Assembly: GCF_024206495.1 (NCBI RefSeq)
Contig: NZ_JAMBPQ010000004.1
Span: 124,001 to 188,000 of the forward strand
Direction: 5' to 3'
Length of the DNA stretch: 64,000 nt
Source of the DNA: Paraburkholderia sp. CNPSo 3272
GTDB lineage: Bacteria > Pseudomonadota > Gammaproteobacteria > Burkholderiales > Burkholderiaceae
The notes below the pieces were generated by a model, which had not been told where the DNA came from, did not search any database, and worked only from the letters and a program-made list of their open reading frames with translations. Positions 32,888 through 41,290 of this stretch are shown piece by piece (positions within the stretch are counted from its first letter, which is position 1; every line of letters begins with the position of its first letter). The position numbers and the translations under genes are program-made.

Positions 32888-34615
32888 TTAGCTGTCGCGA
32901 CGTGCGCCACGCGGGCCATCGTTACGACGTGCGCCGTAACCGCCACCGCCTTCGCGCGAGCGGCCGTAGCCTTCGCGTTGCTGGCCGTAGCCGCCGCGGT
33001 TGCCTTCGCCGCCGCGCGAGCCGCCGCCGAAGCCGCCTTCACGCGAACCCGAGTTGTAGCCGCCTTCGCGGGCACCGTAGCCGCCGCGCGAGCCTTCCGG
33101 CTTGTTGCCCCAGCTGTTGCCGTTGCGATCGCCACCGCCGTTGCCGCTTTGGCCGCCGCGGGCGCCGTAGCCACCCGGCTTGCCGTTGCCACCACCGTTA
33201 CCAAAGCGACGGCCGCCGCCGTTGCCGCCGCCCGGACGGCCACGGCCGCCAAAGCCACGGTTCGCCGGCGGTGCCTTGCGCGGCTCGAAGCCTGCCACGA
33301 CGTTCACTGGCAGCGGCGAGCGCACGAAGCGCTCGATGCGCTTGAGGGCGCCTTGCTCGGCATGATGCACGAGGCTCACCGCCGTGCCCGAGCGGCCAGC
33401 ACGACCGGTACGGCCGATACGGTGGACGTAGTCTTCGGCGAACTTCGGCAGGTCATAGTTGAAGACGTGCGTGATGCCGGGGATGTCGATGCCGCGCGCC
33501 GCGACGTCGGTCGCGACGAGCACGCGCACGCGACGCTCGCGCAGCGCACGAATCGTGCGGTTGCGCGCGCCTTGCGGCAGATCGCCGTGCAGCGCGGCGC
33601 TTTCGAAGCCAGCGTCGGCGAGCTTGCCGGCCAGTTGGTCGGCGTCCATCTTGGTGGCCGTGAACACGACAGCCTGGTCGAGGCTTTCGTCACGAAGCAG
33701 ATGGTCGAGCAGACGATCCTTGTGATCGCGGTCGTCCACGTAGTGCACGGTTTGCGCGATGTTCGAAGCGGCTTCGACCTTGCGCACGATCTCGATGCGC
33801 TCCGGGTCCTTCAGCAGACGGCCCGTGATCGAGGCGATCTTGCCGTCGAGCGTGGCCGAGAACAGCATCGTCTGACGCGTTTCGGGCGTAGCGGCGACGA
33901 TCGTATCGATGTCGTCGATAAAGCCCATGTCGAGCATGCGGTCGGCTTCGTCGAGCACGAGCATCTTGAGTTCGGACAGGTCGATGCGGCCGCGCTCGAG
34001 GTGATCGAGCAGACGGCCCGGGGTCGCCACGAGAATCTCGGGGTTCTTGGCGAGCAGCATCAGCTGCTGGCCGTACGCCACGCCGCCGAGAATGCTGACC
34101 GTGCGCAGACGGCGCAGGTGCTTGCCGTACGTCGAAGCGGCTGTGGTCACCTGCATCGCGAGCTCACGCGTAGGCGTGAGGACGAGCAGACCGGGGCGTG
34201 CCACCGGTTGCGGACGGCGCTGGCGGCGATCGGCTTGCTGGCCATTCGCGCCTTGCGGGCGCGGCTCGCGCGGCTGGGCGGCCAGGGTCTTCTGGATCTG
34301 AGCGAAGCGCTCGATGGCGGGCAGCATGAAGGCTGCGGTCTTGCCCGAACCGGTCGGGCTCGAGACCAGCAGGTCGCGGCCGGCGATGGCGACAGGAATG
34401 GCGCGTTCCTGTACGGGCGTCGGAGCCTTGTAGCCCGCTGCGATCAGCGCGGAGACGATCTCCGGCGACAGACCGAGTGCCGCGAACGCCGAACCGTCGG
34501 TAGCATCGGCTGCCTGCGCGGGGGCTTCAGCGGAAGCGTCGGCGGCGGCGGCGGAAAGACCGAGGGCCTGATCGGCGATTGCGTCCAGGGGGCTTTGGGT
34601 ATTGCTCGAAGTCAT
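32888..34615 (-). CDS. DEAD-box RNA helicase, RhlE-like, with RGG-rich tail
   Basis: ATP-dependent RNA helicase of 575 residues for ribosome assembly or mRNA turnover. Motifs in order: Q-motif region FAALGLSPEIVSALIAAGY...PTPVQERAIP, motif I SSPTGSGKTAAF, Ia PTRELAMQV, Ib TPGRLLDHL, II VLDEADRMLDMGF, III FSATLDG, IV VVFTATKMDADQL, V VATDVAARGID and VI HRIGRTGRAGRSG. The N-terminus has an Ala-rich leader of about 40 residues. After residue 430 comes a long Gly/Arg/Asn/Tyr-rich tail with RGGYGAR-type repeats that should bind RNA and may drive condensates. AAGGA precedes the start at 34615. It ends at a strong terminator, and a 424-base upstream region holds a hairpin. Confidence 0.93.
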   Translation of the reverse strand: MTSSNTQSPLDAIADQALGLSAAAADASAEAPAQAADATDGSAFAALGLSPEIVSALIAAGYKAPTPVQERAIPVAIAGRDLLVSSPTGSGKTAAFMLPAIERFAQIQKTLAAQPREPRPQGANGQQADRRQRRPQPVARPGLLVLTPTRELAMQVTTAASTYGKHLRRLRTVSILGGVAYGQQLMLLAKNPEILVATPGRLLDHLERGRIDLSELKMLVLDEADRMLDMGFIDDIDTIVAATPETRQTMLFSATLDGKIASITGRLLKDPERIEIVRKVEAASNIAQTVHYVDDRDHKDRLLDHLLRDESLDQAVVFTATKMDADQLAGKLADAGFESAALHGDLPQGARNRTIRALRERRVRVLVATDVAARGIDIPGITHVFNYDLPKFAEDYVHRIGRTGRAGRSGTAVSLVHHAEQGALKRIERFVRSPLPVNVVAGFEPRKAPPANRGFGGRGRPGGGNGGGRRFGNGGGNGKPGGYGARGGQSGNGGGDRNGNSWGNKPEGSRGGYGAREGGYNSGSREGGFGGGSRGGEGNRGGYGQQREGYGRSREGGGGYGARRNDGPRGARRDS

Positions 34616-35039
34616 GAAAATCCTTGTTACACAGGAAATAGAACGTCGGCGCCAATCGGCATACCCAAGTCGTCGGATTTTGCGAACAAATCGAAAAACG
34701 GGGGCAATCCGCCCATCAATGGGGGATTTTTTCGTTAGAAGCTGTTTTGGGTGCGACTTGGCCGGGATTGGCCAGTCGCCAGCCTGATACTTGACGGCCC
34801 GAAAACAGGGCCAGGGCAGGAGGGGACAGGTTCTAAACTGGATTGGAGCTTAACGCTACGAGGCGTTGTGCTGATCGAACGAGCGACCGGAGCGCAACGC
34901 AGCGCGAAGTATATCGCGTTTTGTTGCGGCGCGCCAGAGCGACGCACCGCGAGGGTACGGGAGCGGCGGCGTGAGGCAGTCGGCGGGCAGTGGGCGGGGT
35001 GCCTCAACTCGTCAGGCGCGCCTTGTCAGTGGCACGGGT
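34616..35039 (-). other. Leader and intergenic region upstream of the RhlE-type gene (424 bases)
   Basis: No gene is supported. Close to the helicase start (34706-34729) lies a hairpin: AATCC/GGATT and CCCAT/ATGGG arms with a bulged G, followed on the plus strand by TTTTT. As it falls in the helicase leader, it could be an mRNA structure affecting translation; as a plus-strand terminator it has no gene to serve. The rest shows nothing I recognise. Confidence 0.45.
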
Positions 35040-35309
35040 TCAGCTTGTGGCGCCGTTCTTGAGCGATTCGACGAGTTCGACGTATTGCTGCCTGGCCGTT
35101 TCCTGCGCGGTGCCTTTCAGTGCGGCCCACGCTTCGTACTTGTACTTGCCGACGATATCGGTGAAGCCGGGTTTGTCGCCGTGCACGTCGCCTTCGGTGG
35201 CCTGCTTGAAGAGTGCATAGAGGCGCAGCAGCGTCAGATTGCCCGGACGCTCCGGCAGTTGCTGCACGTCTTGCTGGGCTTGGGCGAACTGTGTGTTCAC
35301 GTCGCTCAT
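35040..35309 (-). CDS. Acyl-CoA-binding protein
   Basis: A small cytoplasmic protein (89 residues) that binds medium- and long-chain acyl-CoA. The ACBP signature is clear: FAQAQQDVQQLPERPGNLTLLRLY, YALFKQATEGDVHGDKPG, and YKYEAWAALKGTAQETARQQYVELVESL; the Tyr, Lys and Trp residues that grip the CoA and acyl chain are kept. Start 35309 is supported by GGAGG ten bases upstream and by the family N-terminus; the longer frame to 36305 is the shadow of tsaB on the other strand. It is divergent from tsaB, with 189 bases between the starts. ACBP is common in eukaryotes but restricted in bacteria, being frequent in Burkholderiales. Confidence 0.93.
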   Translation of the reverse strand: MSDVNTQFAQAQQDVQQLPERPGNLTLLRLYALFKQATEGDVHGDKPGFTDIVGKYKYEAWAALKGTAQETARQQYVELVESLKNGATS

Positions 35310-35498
35310 GGTTGTTTCCTCCGCATAGTGGTTCAGGTCAGCGCGCCGATGGTAGCAGCGCAAACCCCGGAAAAGCTGGAGCGATTCCTCCACTCGCGCC
35401 GGGCACGGATAAACCGCAGGAGGCCATAACGCCGGCGCACCCGCCAGTTGGCGAGAGCGCTGGGCCCGCGCGGGGGGCGGGGCATTACAATAGCGCTC

Positions 35499-36308
35499 AT
35501 GACCGAAACTGTGCTGCTTGCCCTCGATACTTCGACCGAATATTGCTCGGTCGCGCTGCTTCGCGTCGCCCCTGGCGGCGCAGATGATTCTCTCTCTACT
35601 GGCGGCGAGAGCGCCTGCGCGTCGCGCTCCGAAGTCAGCGTCTGGGTGCGCCACGAAGCCACGGGCGCCGTCTCCAGCACGCGGCTCCTGCCGGCCATCG
35701 GCGAATTGTTCGACGAAGCCGGCCTCACGCTCGCCGATTGCGACGCGATCGCGTTCGGCGCGGGTCCGGGCTCCTTCACGGGGCTGCGCACGGCCACGGG
35801 CGTGGCCCAGGGGCTCGCGTTCGGCCTCGATATCCCTGTGGTCCCCGTGGGAACGCTGCTCGTGTGCGCGGAGAGCGCGCGGCTGCGCGATCCCGCCGCG
35901 ACCCGCGTGCTGGCCGCGCTCGACGCACGGATGGACGAAGCCTACTGGGCCGATTACGCATGGGACGCCGCAGCCGGCGACTGGCGCACGCTGCAGGCCG
36001 CATCGCTCGACTCGCCGGAGCACATCGCCGCGCCCGACGCACCGTTCACGCTGGCCGGCAACGCCGCGGCCGCATTCGGCGCGCGCCTGACGGCCGCCGC
36101 CGCCGCGCGCACGGTCGACGCCGAGGCGCTCCCGCATGCGTTGCCGCTGGCGCACGCGGCGTTGCGCGCCTATCGCGCGGGCCGCACGCAACCCGCCGAC
36201 CGGGCGGCTCCGGAATACGTGCGCAACAAGGTCGCGCAGACCACGGCCGAGCGCCTTGCCGCGAAGGCTGCGGCCCAAGGCGGCGCAGGTGGCGAGGGCG
36301 CGCAATGA
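35499..36308 (+). CDS. tsaB: tRNA threonylcarbamoyladenosine biosynthesis protein TsaB
   Basis: Partner of TsaD and TsaE in making t6A at position 37 of ANN-decoding tRNAs. The ASKHA fold is recognisable by LLALDTSTEYCSVALL at the N-terminus and FGAGPGSFTGLRTATGVAQGLAFG (about residues 85-108). Start 35499 (MTETVLLALDTS) is the first Met of the family pattern. At 269 residues it is longer than E. coli TsaB (231), mostly through an insertion near residue 30 and the C-terminus. The stop codon overlaps the rimI start (ATGA), and rimI overlaps the uracil glycosylase gene, so four genes (tsaB-rimI-udg-DUF1853) form a tightly coupled operon. Confidence 0.93.
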   Translation: MTETVLLALDTSTEYCSVALLRVAPGGADDSLSTGGESACASRSEVSVWVRHEATGAVSSTRLLPAIGELFDEAGLTLADCDAIAFGAGPGSFTGLRTATGVAQGLAFGLDIPVVPVGTLLVCAESARLRDPAATRVLAALDARMDEAYWADYAWDAAAGDWRTLQAASLDSPEHIAAPDAPFTLAGNAAAAFGARLTAAAAARTVDAEALPHALPLAHAALRAYRAGRTQPADRAAPEYVRNKVAQTTAERLAAKAAAQGGAGGEGAQ

Positions 36309-36799
36309 GCGGCGTGCTCATGACCGACCGCTACCTGTCGCCGATGACCGAAAGCGACCTGGACGAAGTCGCGATCATCGAGCGTTCCGCGTACGAGTTT
36401 CCGTGGTCGCGCGGCAACTTCGAAGACTCGCTGCGCAATGGCTACTACGGGCTGTGCATGCGTCATGTCACCGGCACGCTGATCGGCTATTGCGTGCTGA
36501 TGCCTGTGGTCGACGAGATGCATCTGCTGAATCTGTGCGTCGCGCCTCCGGCGCAGGGTGCGGGCGCGGGACTCGCCATGCTGCGCGAGGCGGTGCGCAT
36601 CGCGCGCATGCAGGGTCTCGACGGCCTGCTGCTCGAAGTCCGGCCTTCGAATCACCGGGCAATCCGGCTCTACGAACAGTTCGGCTTCGTCACGATCGGC
36701 CGCCGCAAGAACTACTATCCGGCCCGGCATCACAGCCGCGAGGACGCACTCGTGATGCGTTTTTCTTTTGCAGGGGAGGGCGCGGATGTCGCTCGATGA
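36305..36799 (+). CDS. rimI: Ribosomal protein S18 alanine N-acetyltransferase RimI
   Basis: GNAT enzyme acetylating the N-terminal alanine of ribosomal protein S18. The 164 residues include MTESDLDEVAIIERSAYEFPWSRGNFEDSL (the RimI-type start), HLLNLCVAPPAQGAGAGLAML (acetyl-CoA motif A; the usual Q/R-x-x-G-x-G/A is AQGAGAG) and EVRPSNHRAIRLYEQFGF. RRKNYYPARHHSREDALVM is the conserved C-terminus. The ATG at 36305 overlaps the tsaB stop. The end overlaps the start of the uracil-glycosylase gene by 14 bases. tsaB and rimI are neighbours in many proteobacteria. Confidence 0.94.
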   Translation: MSGVLMTDRYLSPMTESDLDEVAIIERSAYEFPWSRGNFEDSLRNGYYGLCMRHVTGTLIGYCVLMPVVDEMHLLNLCVAPPAQGAGAGLAMLREAVRIARMQGLDGLLLEVRPSNHRAIRLYEQFGFVTIGRRKNYYPARHHSREDALVMRFSFAGEGADVAR

Positions 36800-37778
36800 G
36801 ATCGCGTTGGAGGAGCTTGGGCTCGCGCCGCGGTGGGTGCGCAAAGGGGCACGGGGTGCCGCGCCGCTCGATGCGGCTCGTGAAGATGACGCCGTTGCGC
36901 CGTCGCCTGCGGTGAGGCGCGCGGGAGCAGAAGCGCCGGAGGCGCCGGTGGCGTCGGCGGTGGAATCCCCGCGACCGGTCGCTGCGCCGCAGCCCATCGA
37001 AGCACAGCCGGCCGCCCCGGAGCGCACGCGACCGCCGCAACCCGTTGCGCGCGCCGCTTCGCCATCGAAGGCCGCCCCGCATTCATCGGACGAACCGCCG
37101 CCCCTGACCGACGAAGATTTCGCCTGGTTCGACACTGCGGCCCAGCCGGTTCTGCTACACGACGCCGAGCCCGCTCAGGCTGACGGCGTGCCGCGCAACG
37201 ATGTCGCGACGCTCGACTGGGACGCGCTCGCCGAACGCGTGGCCTCGTGCACGCGCTGCCGCCTGTGCGAGAAGCGCACCCACACCGTGTTCGGCGTAGG
37301 CGATCGTGAGGCCGACTGGATGCTGATCGGCGAGGCGCCCGGTGAGAACGAAGACCGCCAGGGCGAGCCCTTCGTCGGCCAGGCCGGCAAGCTGCTCGAC
37401 AACATGCTGCGTGCGCTCTCGCTCGCACGGGAAGAGAACGTCTATATCGCGAACGTGATCAAGTGCCGCCCGCCTGGCAACCGCAATCCGGAGCCCGACG
37501 AGGTCGCGCGCTGCGAGCCGTATCTGCAGCGTCAGGTGGCGCTCGTGAAGCCGAAGATCATCGTCGCGCTCGGGCGCTTTGCGGCGCAGAGCCTGCTCAA
37601 GACCGATGGCAGCATCGCGTCGCTGCGCGGACGCGTCCACGAGTACGAGGGCGTGCCCGTCATCGTCACCTATCACCCCGCTTATCTGCTGCGCAGCCTG
37701 CACGACAAGGCGAAGGCCTGGACCGACCTCTGTCTCGCGCGCGATACCTGGCGTGCGGCATCCGGCGGCAAGCGATGA
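36786..37778 (+). CDS. Uracil-DNA glycosylase, family 4 (Fe-S type)
   Basis: Removes uracil from DNA. The catalytic part begins near residue 135: CTRCRLC (Fe-S ligands), LIGEAPGENEDRQGEPFVG (active-site motif), IKCRPPGNRNPEPDEVARC (further Fe-S Cys residues) and VTYHPAYLLR (second active-site motif). The first ~130 residues are Ala/Pro/Glu-rich and disordered apart from a short conserved leader SLDEIALEELGLAPRWVRKG, which is typical of the Burkholderiales form. Start 36786 has GGGGAGGG upstream. It overlaps rimI by 14 bases and its own stop overlaps the next start (ATGA), so expression should be coupled. Confidence 0.9.
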   Translation: MSLDEIALEELGLAPRWVRKGARGAAPLDAAREDDAVAPSPAVRRAGAEAPEAPVASAVESPRPVAAPQPIEAQPAAPERTRPPQPVARAASPSKAAPHSSDEPPPLTDEDFAWFDTAAQPVLLHDAEPAQADGVPRNDVATLDWDALAERVASCTRCRLCEKRTHTVFGVGDREADWMLIGEAPGENEDRQGEPFVGQAGKLLDNMLRALSLAREENVYIANVIKCRPPGNRNPEPDEVARCEPYLQRQVALVKPKIIVALGRFAAQSLLKTDGSIASLRGRVHEYEGVPVIVTYHPAYLLRSLHDKAKAWTDLCLARDTWRAASGGKR

Positions 37779-38821
37779 GCACCGCGCGGCCCGCGGACGT
37801 GTCCGGTGCCCAATGCGCCGGGGGCGACGGCGGGCCGCAAGACGATGCTGGGTCCCAGCGCGTCCCTGGTACAGGTACGAACCACGACGTAATCGATCGC
37901 CTCGACGACCCGGCCGTGCGCGATCTCGCGTGGCTGCTCTTCAGCGCCGATCTGTTGCGTGCGCAACTTCCGCTCGCGCCGCTGGCGCAATGGTGCGCCG
38001 ATGCCGGTGAAGCGTGCGCCACACGCGACTGGCTCGCGCGACTCGATCGCGATCCGGCGCGTCTGCACGAAGCGCTTATGGCCGCGCCGACGCACCGCCT
38101 TGGCCGCTATGCGGAGAATTTGCTGGGATGGTTTCTCGCGCATGGACCGGCCGCGCAGCTCGTCGCGCAGAACGTGCCGCTGCGGCGCGCGGGGCTCACG
38201 CTCGGGGAGTGCGATTTTCTCGTGCGCACGCGCGCCGGCGAGCCTCTGCATTGGGAATTGGCGGTGAAGTGCTACCTGCACGCAGGACCGGGCGGCGACG
38301 CACGCGCATCGCTTGCCGATTTCGTCGGGCCGAATCTGCGCGATCGCTTTGATCTGAAGCTCACGCATCTGCGCGACCGCCAACTGCGTTTGAGCGCGCA
38401 CGAAGAATTTGCCTCGCTGGGCTATGAAGGCCAGTGGCTCGCGCAGATGTTCGTGAAAGGCTGGCTTTTCTACCGGGCGGGGCAGGCGGCGCCGTCACGG
38501 GTGGAAGACGTCCCCGAGCTGGCCGCCGATCATGGGCGCGGCTGGTGGGTGACGCGCTCGGACTGGCCGGCGTTCGCCGGACAACAGGCGGCCGATGGCT
38601 GGAGCGTGCTGCCGAGGCTCGCGTGGCTCGCGCCGCGCAGACTGGCGGCTGCGCCCACCGTCGACCCCGACGCGTTACTCGACGCACTAGCCCGCCCCGA
38701 CGAGCCCGCACTGATCGCGGCGTTCACGGCCGACGGCACAGGCGGCTACCGCGAACAGTCGCGCGGCTTCATCGTTCCCGACGACTGGCCCGCGCGCGCC
38801 GCGGCATTTGCCCGTCAATGA
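37775..38821 (+). CDS. DUF1853 family protein, possible nuclease fold
   Basis: A 348-residue protein of the DUF1853 family, function unknown. The first ~40 residues are variable; the conserved core begins at LDDPAVRDLAWLLFSADLL. In the middle, LGECDFLVRTRAGEPLHWELAVKCYLH has Glu145, Asp147, Glu161 and Lys165, a pattern like the acidic and Lys residues of PD-(D/E)XK nucleases, although the Glu-x3-Lys spacing is not the classic Glu-x-Lys. The C-terminal half has many Trp residues (GWWVTRSDWPAF). ATG 37775 overlaps the uracil-glycosylase stop, which suggests co-translation and perhaps a DNA-repair tie; that is inference. Confidence 0.82.
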   Translation: MSTARPADVSGAQCAGGDGGPQDDAGSQRVPGTGTNHDVIDRLDDPAVRDLAWLLFSADLLRAQLPLAPLAQWCADAGEACATRDWLARLDRDPARLHEALMAAPTHRLGRYAENLLGWFLAHGPAAQLVAQNVPLRRAGLTLGECDFLVRTRAGEPLHWELAVKCYLHAGPGGDARASLADFVGPNLRDRFDLKLTHLRDRQLRLSAHEEFASLGYEGQWLAQMFVKGWLFYRAGQAAPSRVEDVPELAADHGRGWWVTRSDWPAFAGQQAADGWSVLPRLAWLAPRRLAAAPTVDPDALLDALARPDEPALIAAFTADGTGGYREQSRGFIVPDDWPARAAAFARQ

Positions 38822-38837
38822 GCGCGCGCAAGCACGC

Positions 38838-39644
38838 TCACCACCAGCGCCAGAAGTGATGCACGGGTCCGACGCCATGACCGACGTCGAGCCGCTCACT
38901 GGCCTCGAGCGCGGCCGTCAGATACTGCTTGGCTTCGTCAATGGCCGTTGCGAGCGCTCCGCGCTGCGGCCACAGTGCAGCAATCGCAGACGAAAGCGTG
39001 CAGCCCGTGCCGTGTGTATTCGTGACCGGCACGCGCGGGCCGCCCAGGCGCAGCGTGCCGCCGGCTTCGATGAGCCAGTCGGGGCTGTCCGCGCTGCCCA
39101 GATGGCCGCCTTTCATCAGCACCGCCTGCGCCCCGAGCGCGCGCAGCGCTTCGCCTTGCTCGACCATCGCGGCTTCGTCTGTGGCGGGCGACACGCCGAG
39201 CAACGCCGCCGCTTCCGGCAGATTCGGCGTGACGACGCCCGCTAGCGGCAGCAGCTCCTCGCGCAGCGCGGCGACGGCTTCGGGCGCGAGCAGGGCGTGA
39301 TTACTCTTCGAGATCATCACGGTGTCGAGCACGACGCGCGCAGGCTGATGGCGGCGCAGCGCCTCGGCGACGGCGCGCACGATCTGCGCGTTGGCGAGCA
39401 TGCCGATCTTCACAGCATCGATACGGATGTCGTCGAACACGGCGTCGAGCTGCGCGGTGATGAATCCCGCGTCGGGCGCGTGGATCGCGGTGACGCCGCG
39501 CGTGTTCTGCGCGGTGAGTGCCGTGATGACGCTCGCGCCATACGCGCCGAGCGCGGAGAACGCCTTGAGGTCGGCCTGAATGCCCGCACCGCCGCCCGAG
39601 TCGGAGCCGGCGATCGTGAGAACGTTGGAAATCGGTGAAGTCAT
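38838..39644 (-). CDS. thiD: Bifunctional hydroxymethylpyrimidine kinase / phosphomethylpyrimidine kinase
   Basis: Phosphorylates HMP twice to HMP-PP for thiamine synthesis. It is a ribokinase-family enzyme of 268 residues: VLTIAGSDSGGGAGIQADLK at the N-terminus (substrate site), VVLDTVMISKSNHALL, PNLPEAAALLG and the anion-hole motif TNTHGTGCTLSSAIAA near the C-terminus (catalytic Cys/Gly-Thr-Gly pattern). Start 39644 (MTSPISNVLTIAGSD) fits the family; the frame extension to 39689 does not. It is convergent with DUF1853, with 16 bases between stops. No thiamine (TPP) riboswitch was seen in the 116 bases upstream. Confidence 0.94.
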   Translation of the reverse strand: MTSPISNVLTIAGSDSGGGAGIQADLKAFSALGAYGASVITALTAQNTRGVTAIHAPDAGFITAQLDAVFDDIRIDAVKIGMLANAQIVRAVAEALRRHQPARVVLDTVMISKSNHALLAPEAVAALREELLPLAGVVTPNLPEAAALLGVSPATDEAAMVEQGEALRALGAQAVLMKGGHLGSADSPDWLIEAGGTLRLGGPRVPVTNTHGTGCTLSSAIAALWPQRGALATAIDEAKQYLTAALEASERLDVGHGVGPVHHFWRWW

Positions 39645-39760
39645 GGCAGCGTCAGGTGCGCGTCGCGCGCGGCCGGGTCGACAAGACATGCCGCGCGTGC
39701 GCAGGGAAGGATCGTTTCAGCAGAAGTGGCGGCCGGACGGTGTACGGTCAGGCGCGCCCA

Positions 39761-41071
39761 TCAATGCCTGTGATTTTCGCCTATCAGCGCGACCGAGTCG
39801 AACGAGCGTTGATTCGCCTGATGGCGGCGCATCACGAGCCACATCATCAGACAGACGAACGTGCCGAACAGCACGATCACGATGGTCACCGGCACGTCGA
39901 GCCAGACGAGCACGGCGTAGAGGCACAGCATCACGAGCACCGAGAGGTTCTCGTTGAAATTCTGCACGGCGATCGAGTGGCCCGCGGAGAGCAGCACGTG
40001 GCCCCGGTGCTGGAGCAGCGCGTTCATCGGCACGACGAAGAAGCCCGAAAGACCGCCCACGACCATGAGAAAGAGGTACGCGAAAATCAGGTAGCCGGGA
40101 ATGCGCATGTGGCCGATATGCAGGCCCCAATGCGGCGGAAAGAGATGGCGCGTATAGAACGCCATGAGCATGACCGCAAGACCCATGATGATGCCGACCG
40201 GCAGCACCGAGAGCGACTTCTTGAGCGGCACGCGTGCGGCCGCGATCATCGCGCCGGCCGCCACGCCCACAGCCACCACGGCCTGCAGCACCGCGCCTTC
40301 GGAGAGCGACATACCGAGCGAGACTTCGGCCCACTTGAGCACGATGAACTGCAGCGTCGCGCCCGCGCCCCAGAAGAGCGTCGTGACCGCGAGCGAGATC
40401 TGGCCGAGCTTGTCGTGCCAAAGTGTGTTGAAGCAGTCGGCGAAATCGGTGATGAGGCGGATGACACCGTGCTGCTGGCGCGGGTAGCGCGCGCCCGTGT
40501 CGGGAATGCGCAGATTGAAGAGGGCGGCGATCACGTAGATCACCATGATGACGACCATCGCGGCTTCGGCCGGGGTGCTGATCGCCGCGGGCGTATGGCG
40601 CAGCACATGCGAGGCGATGTGGGGGCTGATCAACGCGCCGCCGAGTACGGTGCCGAGAATGATCGAGCCGACCGTCGTGCCCTCGATCCAGCCGTTGGCG
40701 GCGACGAGGCGCTCAGGCGGCAACAGCTCGGTGAGGATGCCATATTTGGCGGGCGAATAAGCCGCAGCGCCGAAACCCACTACGCCATAGGCAAACAAAG
40801 GATGGGTGCCTGCCAGCATCAGGGCGCAGCCCACGACCTTGATCGTGTTCGTGATGAACATCACGCGGCCCTTGGGGCGGGAATCTGCGAAGGCGCCGAC
40901 GAAGGCGGCAAGAACGACGTAGGAGAGGACGAAGAACAGCTTGAGCAGCGGCGTCATCCAGTTCGGGGCGTGGAGGTCTTTCAGCAGTGCAATTGCGGCG
41001 ATGAGGAGCGCATTGTCGGCCAACGACGAAAAAAACTGCGCGGCCATGATGGTGTAAAAGCCTTTTTTCAT
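39761..41071 (-). CDS. lplT: Lysophospholipid transporter LplT-like MFS protein
   Basis: Inner-membrane MFS protein of 436 residues with about 12 membrane segments (first: FYTIMAAQFFSSLADNALLIAAIALL). The MFS A-loop region reads GAFADSRPKGRVMFITNTIK. The family matches E. coli LplT, which flips lysophosphatidylethanolamine inward for re-acylation by Aas. In this window no aas gene is adjacent. A GAGGAAAG purine run lies upstream of the start at 41071, though rather far (11 or more bases). It is divergent from alr with 219 bases between starts. The arrangement lplT-alr-radA is usual in Burkholderiaceae; whether it is a true LplT or a related lipid or drug exporter is not certain from sequence alone. 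Confidence 0.85.
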   Translation of the reverse strand: MKKGFYTIMAAQFFSSLADNALLIAAIALLKDLHAPNWMTPLLKLFFVLSYVVLAAFVGAFADSRPKGRVMFITNTIKVVGCALMLAGTHPLFAYGVVGFGAAAYSPAKYGILTELLPPERLVAANGWIEGTTVGSIILGTVLGGALISPHIASHVLRHTPAAISTPAEAAMVVIMVIYVIAALFNLRIPDTGARYPRQQHGVIRLITDFADCFNTLWHDKLGQISLAVTTLFWGAGATLQFIVLKWAEVSLGMSLSEGAVLQAVVAVGVAAGAMIAAARVPLKKSLSVLPVGIIMGLAVMLMAFYTRHLFPPHWGLHIGHMRIPGYLIFAYLFLMVVGGLSGFFVVPMNALLQHRGHVLLSAGHSIAVQNFNENLSVLVMLCLYAVLVWLDVPVTIVIVLFGTFVCLMMWLVMRRHQANQRSFDSVALIGENHRH

Positions 41072-41290
41072 CTGATGCGATGCTTTCCTCGCTGCGGTCC
41101 GTCCGCCCCGGACGGGTTGGAGGCATCCGGGCTTATTACGTTCGAAATGGGTTGTGCGCAGGGCTTTATATCACGAAAATAGGTGCATTCGGACTAGCAC
41201 AATCCTTGAGCGCCCGTCAGGCGGGCCTGCGGGGCGCTGAAAACACCCTGTAAGCTCCTGATTCAAAAGCGTCTTTGCGAAAAATCTCCC

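Noticed and set aside
34706..34729. Plus-strand terminator hairpin in front of the RhlE-type gene
   Set aside because: The hairpin with T-run exists, but no plus-strand gene lies upstream within reach; it is kept only as a possible leader structure.
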